In this document: in pieces, positions 1 through 5,242 of the stretch | Layout: every line of letters begins with the position of its first letter | How positions within the stretch are numbered: the stretch's first letter is position 1 | From: Prevotellaceae bacterium | GTDB taxonomy: Bacteria; Bacteroidota; Bacteroidia; Bacteroidales; Bacteroidaceae | DNA length: 5,242 nt | Assembly: GCA_030523505.1 (NCBI GenBank) | Contig: JAUNIK010000177.1 | Span: forward strand, 822 to 6,063 | Reading direction: 5' to 3' | Notes under the pieces: model-generated | The model's input: the letters and a program-made list of their open reading frames with translations, nothing else | The model's database searches: none | What the model was told of the DNA's origin: nothing | Program-made: the position numbers and the translations under genes

Positions 1-753
1 AATAGACACCTCGGATGGCTTAGTTTTTGCAATAAACTCCTCGCGGGAACATTTTGGCTGGAGTGTTTCGTCATTCAGTTCCCATATATGAGTTATAAAC
101 TCAGGAATGTCGTCGGTCTTTGACAATACGAGGATAATCTGCAAACCGCGTTCGTGCGAGAGAGTCTCAAGGAGGTCCCTCAGTTGGATGCGAGTCTCTT
201 TGTCGAGCCCGATGAACGGGTTGTCCATGATGAGAATCTGCGGATCGGCGATGAGCATCTTTATCAGTTGGAACTTTCTCGTTTCGCCCGAAGAAAGAAG
301 GATGATGTATTTGTCAAGCAAGTGACTGATATCGAACAGTTCGTATAAATGCTGCTGGAACGAACGGCGCTCGGTGGTGTCTTCTCCCGAGTACATGAAC
401 GCATCTTCAAGCAGTTTGCCTACGGTTGGAGTCTCTTCGTCAATCTCCTGCTGGTTCCAGCGTTGCTGGAGATAATACGAACCGTCATAGCTTCCGTATG
501 AATCACGGAAGGTTATATATTTGATGTTGTCGGATACAAGGCGCTTTGCCCCTTCACCGAAATCGTAGGTTGCCTGATCTGGGAATAAAGGGTGCTTGCC
601 GGTGAGCATATCCACAAACTTGGTTTTACCGCTGGCATTGTCGCCAACGATAGCAATATGTTCATTTTCAAGCAACTGGAAATTCACTGGTGCTTTGAGT
701 TGCCACTCTGGCATTCTAGCACGTCCCTCTCTTATCTCAATGACTTTTCTCAT
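1..753 (-). CDS. ModF/PhrA-like tandem ABC ATPase, N-terminal half (partial, C-terminus off the window)
   Basis: The ATG at 753-751 opens 251 codons that stay open to the left edge. The visible part is one ABC nucleotide-binding domain: Walker A GDNASGKT (residues 37-44), signature LSSGETRK (153-160), Walker B ILIMD (173-177) and D-loop GLD (182-184). The SSGETRK signature and the later VLSKTDDIPEF stretch (209-219) closely resemble, from memory, the first domain of E. coli ModF (STGETRK, VLNRFDEIPEF), a protein of about 490 residues with two domains and no membrane part. A second domain is therefore expected beyond position 1. The usual catalytic Glu after Walker B is Asn178 and the H-loop His is Ser211, so this half is probably weak or inactive in hydrolysis. 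No membrane segment is seen; the protein should be cytosolic. It starts 4 nt after ruvC stops and is probably its operon partner. The cellular role is unknown; a molybdate link is not shown here. Confidence 0.9.
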   Translation of the reverse strand, partial: MRKVIEIREGRARMPEWQLKAPVNFQLLENEHIAIVGDNASGKTKFVDMLTGKHPLFPDQATYDFGEGAKRLVSDNIKYITFRDSYGSYDGSYYLQQRWNQQEIDEETPTVGKLLEDAFMYSGEDTTERRSFQQHLYELFDISHLLDKYIILLSSGETRKFQLIKMLIADPQILIMDNPFIGLDKETRIQLRDLLETLSHERGLQIILVLSKTDDIPEFITHIWELNDETLQPKCSREEFIAKTKPSEVSI

Positions 754-757
754 CCTG

Positions 758-1348
758 TTATTGTTTCTTGTCGTCTAAACCGCTTACTTTGCTTTTGTTT
801 CTCATAGCGAAGTCTTTCCACGAACTGAAATGCTTTGCCCCGGAATCCGGGCGGCTCATCTGCATGAAGTGGCAATATGCAGCAGCCAAGGCATCTGTGG
901 CGTCCATATATTTCGGCATCTCGTTGGCATCGAGCTTCAGTATTCGTTGCAACATTCCAGCCACCTGTTCCTTGCTCGCATTTCCGTTTCCGGTAAGAGC
1001 CAGTTTGATCTTCATCGGCGCATATTCGTGGATTGGAACATCACGACGTATCGCAGCTGCTATCGCCACGCCTTGGGCACGTCCTAACTTCAGCATCGAC
1101 TGCACATTCTTACCAAAGAACGGAGCCTCGATGGCCATCTCATCAGGAAGATACGACTCAATGAGACCGTCAACACGCTCAAAGATATGACCAAGACGAA
1201 GATACGGATCCGTCATCTTGTGCATGTCGATGACTCCCATACCCACCATCTCGGCCTTGTTGCCTATGGCACGAATGATTCCATAGCCCATCACATTCGT
1301 ACCCGGGTCGATGCCCATTATTATCTTTTCACTGTTGACCTTCGCCAT
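758..1348 (-). CDS. ruvC: Crossover junction endodeoxyribonuclease RuvC
   Basis: A 196-residue protein that resolves Holliday junctions with RuvAB during homologous recombination and repair, by symmetric Mg2+-dependent nicking as a homodimer. It has the RNase H-like fold motifs in order: GIDPGT with Asp14, [10 protein letters not shown] with Glu74, and MDATDALA with Asp149 and Asp152. These match the four acidic catalytic residues of E. coli RuvC (Asp7, Glu66, Asp138, Asp141), including the three-residue spacing of the last pair. The protein is longer than the 173-residue E. coli enzyme; the extra length is a short N-terminal lead-in and a polar, Lys/Ser-rich C-terminal tail of about 25 residues. 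The ATG lies 3 nt after the stop of the upstream hydrolase gene, which supports this start and translational coupling. The ABC ATPase gene follows after 4 nt. ruvA and ruvB are not in the window. Confidence 0.97.
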   Translation of the reverse strand: MAKVNSEKIIMGIDPGTNVMGYGIIRAIGNKAEMVGMGVIDMHKMTDPYLRLGHIFERVDGLIESYLPDEMAIEAPFFGKNVQSMLKLGRAQGVAIAAAIRRDVPIHEYAPMKIKLALTGNGNASKEQVAGMLQRILKLDANEMPKYMDATDALAAAYCHFMQMSRPDSGAKHFSSWKDFAMRNKSKVSGLDDKKQ

Positions 1349-1351
1349 CTG

Positions 1352-2002
1352 TTATCTATCAAGATACATGTTTGTCTCGCACTCATATCCGATAGTGGTC
1401 TTTGGACCATGACCAGGATATACCGCAATGTCATCGTCCATCTGGCAGATCATACGCAGGCTCTGGATAATCTGGAACATGTTGCCCCCCATGAAGTCGG
1501 TGCGACCGATGCTACCACGGAACAGAGTATCGCCAGAGAATGCCACCTTCTCCTCCTTGCAGTGGAAGAAGACACCGCCCGGAGAATGACCAGGAGTCTC
1601 GATGATGCAGAACTCATGGTTGCCGAATGGGATTGTGTCCTTCTCGGTAAAATAGTTGCCTACGGTAGCCTGTGGAACAACAACATCGTTGACAGGACCG
1701 AAAATCATCTGTGCCTGTTGGTTCATTGCCTCCATAAGAGGGCGCTCCTTGGCATTCACCTCTACTTTCAGACCATACTCCTTCAGCACCATATCGTTGC
1801 CGAAGTTATGGTCGATGTGGCCGTGGGTGGCAAGGAGGTGAACCGGTTTGAGACCGTTCTCGCTGATATATGAAGTGATGTCGCTGAACTCATCGAGGTT
1901 GCATGCACCGCAGTCGATGATGACACATTCCTTTGTCTCGTCGGAAACAACGTAGCAGTTCTCGCCGAGTGGATTTACTTGAAATTTCTCTATGTTTAAC
2001 AT
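1352..2002 (-). CDS. MBL-fold metallo-hydrolase, YcbL / short glyoxalase II-like
   Basis: A 216-residue metallo-beta-lactamase-fold hydrolase. The metal-binding residues are complete: THGHIDH (His60, His62, Asp64, His65), His139 in ETPGHSPGG, Asp158 in FSGDTLF, and His198 in YPGHGPKTTIG. The GSIGRTD segment (163-169) and the PGHGP-TTIG ending are typical of the glyoxalase II/YcbL branch. At this length it matches the short YcbL type and lacks the C-terminal substrate domain of true glutathione-dependent glyoxalase II (about 250 residues), so the substrate should not be assumed to be lactoylglutathione. A thioester-type substrate is an inference. There is no signal peptide, so it is cytosolic. 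It lies 15 nt downstream of rsmG and 3 nt upstream of ruvC, consistent with one operon, but that placement does not reveal a shared function. Confidence 0.92.
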   Translation of the reverse strand: MLNIEKFQVNPLGENCYVVSDETKECVIIDCGACNLDEFSDITSYISENGLKPVHLLATHGHIDHNFGNDMVLKEYGLKVEVNAKERPLMEAMNQQAQMIFGPVNDVVVPQATVGNYFTEKDTIPFGNHEFCIIETPGHSPGGVFFHCKEEKVAFSGDTLFRGSIGRTDFMGGNMFQIIQSLRMICQMDDDIAVYPGHGPKTTIGYECETNMYLDR

Positions 2003-2017
2003 CTCAATTATTGGATT

Positions 2018-2638
2018 TTACAATGGAACGTAAATGACATATTTCTCCTTGAACCACTCCTCTTCAAACCAGTTGGTGATTTCTGTCTGCTCAACAATCT
2101 TCTTGAACGGCATCAGTTCCTCGCCGAGGTTGCCACCTTTCAAGCAAAGCAAACCATTGCCCAGGACATTCTTGTTCTCCTTAGCAATGTTCTTGCGGAT
2201 AATCTTGATGAGGTCGGGTAGGGGCATCACAGCACGACTCACAACAAAGTCGTACTTACCCTTCTCCTCCTCGCCGCGACGATGAAGCGCCTGAACATTC
2301 GTCAAACCGATAGCGTTCGCCACCTCGGTAGCCACACGAATCTTCTTGCCAGTGCCGTCGATGAGGGTGAACTGGCATTCTGGGAAGAGAATTGCGAGAG
2401 GGATTCCTGGGAATCCACCACCAGTGCCGAAGTCGAGAATCTTCGAACCAGCCTTGAAAGCCAGTTCCTTGCCGATGGCAAGCGAATGGAGCACATGGTG
2501 CTCGTAGAGGTTGCCGATATCCTTGCGCGAGATGACATTGATTTTGGAGTTCCAGTCTTCGTAAAGAGCCTGGAGCTTACCAAACTGTTCTATCTGCTTC
2601 TCTGTGAGCGAAGGGAAATATTTGAGTATCTGTTCCAT
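2018..2638 (-). CDS. rsmG: 16S rRNA (guanine(527)-N7)-methyltransferase RsmG (GidB)
   Basis: A 206-residue SAM-dependent methyltransferase that makes m7G527 in the 530 loop of 16S rRNA; loss of the enzyme is known to give low-level streptomycin resistance in several bacteria. The N-terminal part carries the conserved INVISRKD segment (33-40) followed by the His47-His48 region. The SAM-binding motif I is ILDFGTGGGFPGIPLAI (67-83), followed by LIDGTGKK (92-99), where most relatives have DS rather than DG, and by FVVSRAVMPL (131-140) with the conserved SRA. Length agrees with the family (about 205-240). The ATG at 2638 fits the usual M-x-x-I/L-x-x-x-F-P-x-L start of Bacteroidota members. It is the first gene of the minus-strand cluster, and a -7-like box lies about 20 nt upstream. 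Confidence 0.96.
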   Translation of the reverse strand: MEQILKYFPSLTEKQIEQFGKLQALYEDWNSKINVISRKDIGNLYEHHVLHSLAIGKELAFKAGSKILDFGTGGGFPGIPLAILFPECQFTLIDGTGKKIRVATEVANAIGLTNVQALHRRGEEEKGKYDFVVSRAVMPLPDLIKIIRKNIAKENKNVLGNGLLCLKGGNLGEELMPFKKIVEQTEITNWFEEEWFKEKYVIYVPL

Positions 2639-2657
2639 CTGTCAATATATTGTGTTG

Positions 2658-2665
2658 CAAAGATA
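2658..2665 (-). promoter_or_regulatory. Putative -7 box for the rsmG-led operon
   Basis: On the minus strand the sequence TATCTTTG matches the Bacteroidota -7 consensus TAnnTTTG exactly and ends 19 nt before the rsmG ATG, which would give a leader of about a dozen nucleotides. No TTTG or TTG is found at the expected distance of about 20 nt upstream (nearest TTTTTGG is about 34 nt away at 2699-2705), so the call rests on one box only. In the same 144-nt divergent region I see no good consensus promoter pointing toward the lipoprotein gene. Confidence 0.5.
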
Positions 2666-2782
2666 AGTAATTTTTGGGTAAATAGCCTTTCTTTTTGTCC
2701 AAAAATGCAATATTTTGCCGATAAGATGCCTATAGTCAACCTCTAGTTGCAATAAATAGAGCCTTTTTGCGTTATAAAATAT

Positions 2783-4213
2783 ATGAAGCGTTTTTGGCCT
2801 ATATATATAATAATGTGTATTGTCACGGTTTTGTGGTCGTGCTCTGATGATGATTATTCAACATCTTCGTCAGACAAACTCACATTCTCCACAGATACCG
2901 TCTATCTTGATACTGTTTTCAGTAATGTGCCTACACCGACACGCGATTTCTGGGTGTACAACAAGACAAAGAGCAACCTCCGTCTGCAGACTGTCCGCTT
3001 GGAGCGAGGCAACCAGTCGGGATTCCGTGTGAATGTCGATGGAGTGTACCTTGGACCCACTACCGGTTACCAGACCAATGAGGTGGAGGTGAGAAGCAAC
3101 GACAGTATCCGTGTGTATGTGGAGTTGACAGCCGTTGGCAATGGAACTCCCGAACCAAAGAATCTCAGCGATAACCTCGTGTTCACTACCGAAGGCGGTG
3201 CCGTTCAGAAGGTGAACCTCAATGCGTATTCCTGGGATGCAATCATTCTCGATCATCCTGTCATCAGCCGCGATACCACCTTCACACCCGATCAGCCGAT
3301 TGTGGTGTATGGCTCTCTGCGTGTTGATTCCCTCGCCACACTGACTTTGAATCCTGGCACTACCATCTATTTCCGCGATGAGGCTTCGCTCGATGTCTAT
3401 GGACGATTGCTTTCAAAAGGAACACCCGATAATGAGGTGACACTCCGTGGCTATCGACTCGACAATATGTTCGACTATCTGCCATACGACCGCGTCAGTG
3501 GACAGTGGGGTGGTGTGCATTTCCATGAGTCGTCGTATGAAAACGAGATAGCGTACACCGATATCCACAGTGCCTTCAACGGAGTTGTCGTTGATTCCTG
3601 CGATGTGGAGAAGCGGACCCTGCTTATGGAGTCATCGACAGTACACAACTGTCAGGGATATTGCGTCAGTGCAAAGAGCAGTTGGGTGGAACTCTTCAAC
3701 TGCCAGATTACCAATGCCTTCCGCGATTGCATATCCACCGACGGAGGACTGTTTGTGCTCAACAACTGTACCGTAGCACAGTTCTATCCATTCGACTCTA
3801 ACCGTGGTGTGGCACTGCGATTCTGCTCGGGCGTGGCTCCAATGCAGTTCATCTGCTATAACACCCTTGTCACTGGTTATGCCGATGATGAAATCATGGG
3901 CGAACAGAAAGATACCCTGAACTCGTTCTATTATGAATTCCATAATTGTATCCTACGCACTCCGGCGGTTACCACAGCCGATAGCGTGAAGTTTGTCGAT
4001 GTACTGTTCGAGGATATTGAGGATACACTCACCACGGGAAAGAAGCATTTCGCAATGATTGATACAAAGAAGCTGAAATACGATTTCCGTCTTGACAGCA
4101 TTTCACCAGCTGTTGACAAAGCCGATGCTCTGACAGCATTGCCACTCGACAGATACGGTCTGCGACGAGACGACACACCGGATATAGGTGCTTTTGAATA
4201 TCAGAAGAAATGA
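2783..4213 (+). CDS. Surface-exposed lipoprotein with right-handed parallel beta-helix and choice-of-anchor Q-type C-terminus
   Basis: A 476-residue secreted lipoprotein of unknown function. Residues 1-20 are a lipoprotein signal peptide: MKR, a hydrophobic stretch, then the lipobox LWSC with the acylated Cys20. SDDD (21-24) follows, matching the S-(D/E)3 type export signal that sends Bacteroides lipoproteins to the outer face of the outer membrane. Residues about 33-150 look like an Ig-like/ASH beta-sandwich (STDTVYLDTVFSNV, then FWVYN and FRVNVDG). At 174-222 comes a typical beta-helix entry (VYGSLRV, TLTLNPGTTIYF, LDVYGRLLSKG). Irregular coils run to about 395, with repeated NC-x-hydrophobic rungs (FNCQI, NNCTV, HNCIL). 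The end, SPAVDKA...DRYGLRRDD-PDIGAFEY (441-473), matches the choice-of-anchor Q motif. No catalytic site is evident. Polysaccharide or glycan binding is plausible for the fold but is inference. The start is fixed by the signal peptide. Confidence 0.92.
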   Translation: MKRFWPIYIIMCIVTVLWSCSDDDYSTSSSDKLTFSTDTVYLDTVFSNVPTPTRDFWVYNKTKSNLRLQTVRLERGNQSGFRVNVDGVYLGPTTGYQTNEVEVRSNDSIRVYVELTAVGNGTPEPKNLSDNLVFTTEGGAVQKVNLNAYSWDAIILDHPVISRDTTFTPDQPIVVYGSLRVDSLATLTLNPGTTIYFRDEASLDVYGRLLSKGTPDNEVTLRGYRLDNMFDYLPYDRVSGQWGGVHFHESSYENEIAYTDIHSAFNGVVVDSCDVEKRTLLMESSTVHNCQGYCVSAKSSWVELFNCQITNAFRDCISTDGGLFVLNNCTVAQFYPFDSNRGVALRFCSGVAPMQFICYNTLVTGYADDEIMGEQKDTLNSFYYEFHNCILRTPAVTTADSVKFVDVLFEDIEDTLTTGKKHFAMIDTKKLKYDFRLDSISPAVDKADALTALPLDRYGLRRDDTPDIGAFEYQKK

Positions 4214-4231
4214 AAACAATGTTTGACTGAA

Positions 4232-4415
4232 GTTTTGGAAGTTAGGAGAAGTTACCACTTCGCTGGGAAGTTAAGGGGAGTTAAGGGACGAATGTCTCTA
4301 CCGAACAAGCCTTACATCGCGAGAAAACTATTGTCCTTTAACTTCCCTAGCGAGTGAAGCGAGCGATAACTTCCCATAACTCCTTTTAACTCCTAGGTTT
4401 CGGAACTTCCGAAAC
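4232..4415. repeat. Imperfect palindromic, MITE-like intergenic element of GGAAGTTA units
   Basis: The ends are inverted: GTTTTGGAAGTT (4232-4243) against AACTTCCGAAAC (4404-4415), 11 of 12 positions matching. The left arm has GGAAGTTA-type units in plus orientation at 4237-4244, 4248-4254, 4265-4274 and 4275-4284. The right arm has them in minus orientation at 4338-4347, 4367-4375, 4377-4383 and 4386-4393. Between them, 4256-4274 (CACTTCGCT then GGGAAGTTAA) matches the reverse complement of 4338-4356 apart from two single-base indels. As RNA, 4275-4289 can pair fully with 4333-4347 (15 bp, two G-U), leaving a 43-nt loop. No ORF of note lies inside and no clear target-site duplication is visible. 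It fills almost all of the 219-nt gap between the lipoprotein gene and cdd. It could be a non-autonomous mobile element, a dispersed intergenic repeat, or a structured RNA/terminator. Confidence 0.75.
4397..4415. repeat. Perfect 19-bp palindrome upstream of cdd
   Basis: GTTTCGGAACTTCCGAAAC has 9-bp arms around a single C, with no mismatch, and ends 17 nt before the cdd ATG. It forms the outer edge of the larger palindromic element, yet the left end of that element has no equivalent self-complementary part. It could be a hairpin in the cdd leader (7-bp stem, 5-nt loop), an operator, or merely part of the repeat end. Confidence 0.6.
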
Positions 4416-4432
4416 ATAAATTATATTAAATA

Positions 4433-4912
4433 ATGAAAGAACTGAATATAAACGTTTGTGTTGAGGAACTGACATTGCCTGAACTCCCAGCCGAGCAGCA
4501 GGAGTTGGTTGGCAAGGCTCGTGAGGCAACCAGTCATTCCAATGCTCCATACAGTAATTTCAATGTCGGTGCAGCCATCAGATTGGGCGACGGCAGGATT
4601 GTCATCGGAGCAAATCAGGAGAATGCCGCATTCCCTCTTAGTCTCTGTGCCGAGCGCACTGCCATCTTTGCAGCACAGGCACAGTTTCCGGAGCTGCCAA
4701 TCACGCAGATAGCCATCACGGCAAAGAATGCTGACGGATTCCTCCTGGAACCGGTATCTCCTTGCGGTTCGTGCCGTCAGGTGATGACCGAGATGGAAGA
4801 TCGCTATAATATTGATATGCTTGTTCTACTAGTCGGTGCAGAGAAGATATATCGTTTGAAGAGCGCAAAAGACCTTCTTCCGTTGTGCTTCGTTGATGCC
4901 GATATGAGATAG
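4433..4912 (+). CDS. cdd: Cytidine deaminase
   Basis: A 159-residue zinc enzyme of pyrimidine salvage that hydrolyses cytidine and deoxycytidine to uridine and deoxyuridine in the cytosol. The substrate-binding segment is NAPYSNFNVGAA (37-48) with the NxEN element at NQENAAFP (61-68). Zinc and catalysis motifs follow: CAER (Cys72, Glu74) and PCGSCRQ (Cys111, Cys114). One catalytic domain with three Cys ligands is the homotetrameric type, unlike the larger dimeric E. coli Cdd. At 159 residues it exceeds the usual 130-136 through an N-terminal extension of about 20 residues (ELTLPELPAEQQELV). The ATG is preceded by an A/T-rich stretch without a Shine-Dalgarno site. I found no consensus promoter directly upstream, so it may be read through from the lipoprotein gene or use a promoter I could not identify within the palindromic element. 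Confidence 0.95.
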   Translation: MKELNINVCVEELTLPELPAEQQELVGKAREATSHSNAPYSNFNVGAAIRLGDGRIVIGANQENAAFPLSLCAERTAIFAAQAQFPELPITQIAITAKNADGFLLEPVSPCGSCRQVMTEMEDRYNIDMLVLLVGAEKIYRLKSAKDLLPLCFVDADMR

Positions 4913-4921
4913 AAAACCATC

Positions 4922-4981
4922 AAAAAAGCACGAAAGAACTGATAGAAGTTAGTGATATTTCGCTTTTTATCGTGTTTTTTT
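4922..4981 (+). terminator. Possible intrinsic terminator after cdd
   Basis: AAAAAAGCACGA (4922-4933) can pair with TCGTGTTTTTTT (4970-4981), 12 bp with one G-U, ending in a T run. The loop is long (36 nt), and an alternative stem GAAA/TTTC plus AAAAAGC/GCTTTTT competes with it. The position, 9 nt after the cdd stop and just before a new promoter, favours a terminator, but the folding is not a textbook one. Confidence 0.45.
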
Positions 4982-5000
4982 ATAAAAATTGCTGCAAAAG

Positions 5001-5032
5001 TTTGGATAATTCGGAAATTATATCTACCTTTG
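5001..5032 (+). promoter_or_regulatory. Bacteroidota-type promoter for the tRNA-Ser/tRNA-Glu unit
   Basis: TTTG (5001-5004) and TACCTTTG (5025-5032) match the -33 and -7 boxes of the primary sigma factor of Bacteroidota (TTTG and TAnnTTTG), with a 20-nt spacer, within the usual range. Transcription would start near 5039, about 55 nt before tRNA-Ser. That leader (5039-5093) can form small hairpins, for example GCTTCA (5052-5057) with TGAAGC (5080-5085), but contains no gene. Confidence 0.82.
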
Positions 5033-5093
5033 CACTCGCGTTTGAAACGACGCTTCATTTGTGGTTTGGTGAATCTGATTGAAGCACCATCAA

Positions 5094-5180
5094 GGAAGGA
5101 TGGGTGAGTGGCTGAAACCACCAGTTTGCTAAACTGACGTGCGGGTAACCGTACCGGGGGTTCGAATCCCCCAGCTTCCG
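5094..5180 (+). tRNA. tRNA-Ser (anticodon GCT)
   Basis: An 87-nt class II tRNA reading AGC/AGU. The anticodon loop is TTGCTAA at 5126-5132, with GCT at 5128-5130. The D stem is GGT/ACC (5103-5105, 5117-5119). The long variable arm GTGCGG-GTAA-CCGTAC has a 6-bp stem with one G-T, as expected for Ser. The T arm is GGGGG-TTCGAAT-CCCCC (5156-5172). Discriminator G is at 5180 and CCA is not encoded. The acceptor stem GGAAGGA (5094-5100) against AGCTTCC (5173-5179) pairs only at the outer five positions; 6-67 is G-G and 7-66 is A-A. The anticodon stem also has a C-A at 27-43. Identity is secure; whether the acceptor defect matters is unclear. Confidence 0.92.
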
Positions 5181-5189
5181 CTTCCGTAT

Positions 5190-5242
5190 GGCGCTTTCAT
5201 CTAGCGGTTAGGATACCGGCCTCTCACGCCGGGTACACGGGT
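5190..5242 (+). tRNA. tRNA-Glu (anticodon CTC), partial
   Basis: The 5' 53 nt of a class I tRNA, cut by the window edge at the first T of the T loop. The acceptor 5' strand is GGCGCTT (5190-5196), followed by T8-C9. The D arm starts ATCTAGCGGTTAGGAT with a 4-bp stem (last pair T-G). The anticodon stem CCGGC/GCCGG (5216-5220, 5228-5232) encloses loop CTCTCAC, with CTC at 5223-5225, reading GAG. The D arm and anticodon arm are typical of tRNA-Glu. It begins 9 nt after tRNA-Ser, so the two are almost certainly co-transcribed. Confidence 0.92.

Noticed and set aside
107..348. Two short plus-strand frames opposite the ABC ATPase gene.
   Set aside because: They are shadows of the minus-strand frame that contains Walker A, signature and Walker B motifs.
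1187..1873. A 228-codon plus-strand open frame opposite the hydrolase and ruvC genes.
   Set aside because: It lies antisense to two genes with complete catalytic motifs, has His/Thr-rich low-likeness protein composition, and matches no family I recognise. It is a shadow frame.
1352..2002. Naming the MBL protein glyoxalase II (gloB).
   Set aside because: It is too short to carry the glutathione-binding C-terminal domain, so only the YcbL-like fold and metal site can be supported.
2710..2717. A possible -7 box (ATATTTTG) for the lipoprotein gene.
   Set aside because: It does not match TAnnTTTG at the TA positions and has no TTTG at the proper upstream spacing.
2870..3256. A 128-codon minus-strand frame inside the lipoprotein gene.
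   Set aside because: It lies wholly antisense to a gene with a clear signal peptide and beta-helix domains; it has no start context or family likeness.
4232..4415. CRISPR array suggested by recurring GGAAGTTA units.
   Set aside because: The units are only 7-10 bp, lie in opposite orientations in the two arms, and are not separated by uniform unique spacers. No cas gene is nearby.
4804..5121. A 105-codon minus-strand frame covering the end of cdd, the tRNA promoter and part of tRNA-Ser.
   Set aside because: It overlaps cdd, a consensus promoter and a tRNA on the opposite strand, and the translation has no recognisable features.

Overview
The window looks like chromosomal DNA from a Bacteroidota (Bacteroidales) bacterium, probably Prevotella/Segatella-like. 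The evidence is a -33/-7 promoter of the Bacteroidota type (TTTG, 20 nt, TAnnTTTG), tRNA genes without encoded CCA, A/T-rich translation starts without strong Shine-Dalgarno sites, and a lipoprotein whose acylated Cys is followed at once by SDDD, the Bacteroidota surface-export type of signal. The genus is an inference from general appearance.

Layout. Positions 1-2638 hold a tightly packed minus-strand cluster, transcribed in the order rsmG (16S rRNA m7G methyltransferase), a YcbL/glyoxalase II-like metallo-beta-lactamase-fold hydrolase, ruvC (Holliday junction resolvase), and a ModF/PhrA-like tandem ABC ATPase that runs off the left edge. The gaps are 15, 3 and 4 nt, so one transcript is likely; a -7-like TATCTTTG lies just upstream of rsmG. 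A 144-nt divergent intergenic region separates this cluster from a plus-strand gene for a large secreted lipoprotein: signal peptide, surface-export signal, right-handed parallel beta-helix, and a C-terminal motif of the choice-of-anchor Q type. Next come a 219-nt non-coding gap, cdd (cytidine deaminase), a possible terminator, a strong consensus promoter, tRNA-Ser(GCT), and tRNA-Glu(CTC) cut by the right edge.

Function. The genes are mainly housekeeping: ribosome modification, recombination, pyrimidine salvage and tRNA supply. The lipoprotein is the only clearly accessory protein. I saw no defence system, CRISPR array, transposase or phage gene. The most unusual sequence is the lipoprotein-cdd gap, which is almost filled by a roughly 184-bp imperfect palindrome. 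It is built from repeated GGAAGTTA/GGAGTTA units in opposite orientation in its two arms, with matching 12-bp ends, and resembles a non-autonomous mobile element or a dispersed intergenic repeat. Secondary oddities are a degenerate nucleotide-binding domain in the ABC protein and an imperfect acceptor stem in tRNA-Ser.
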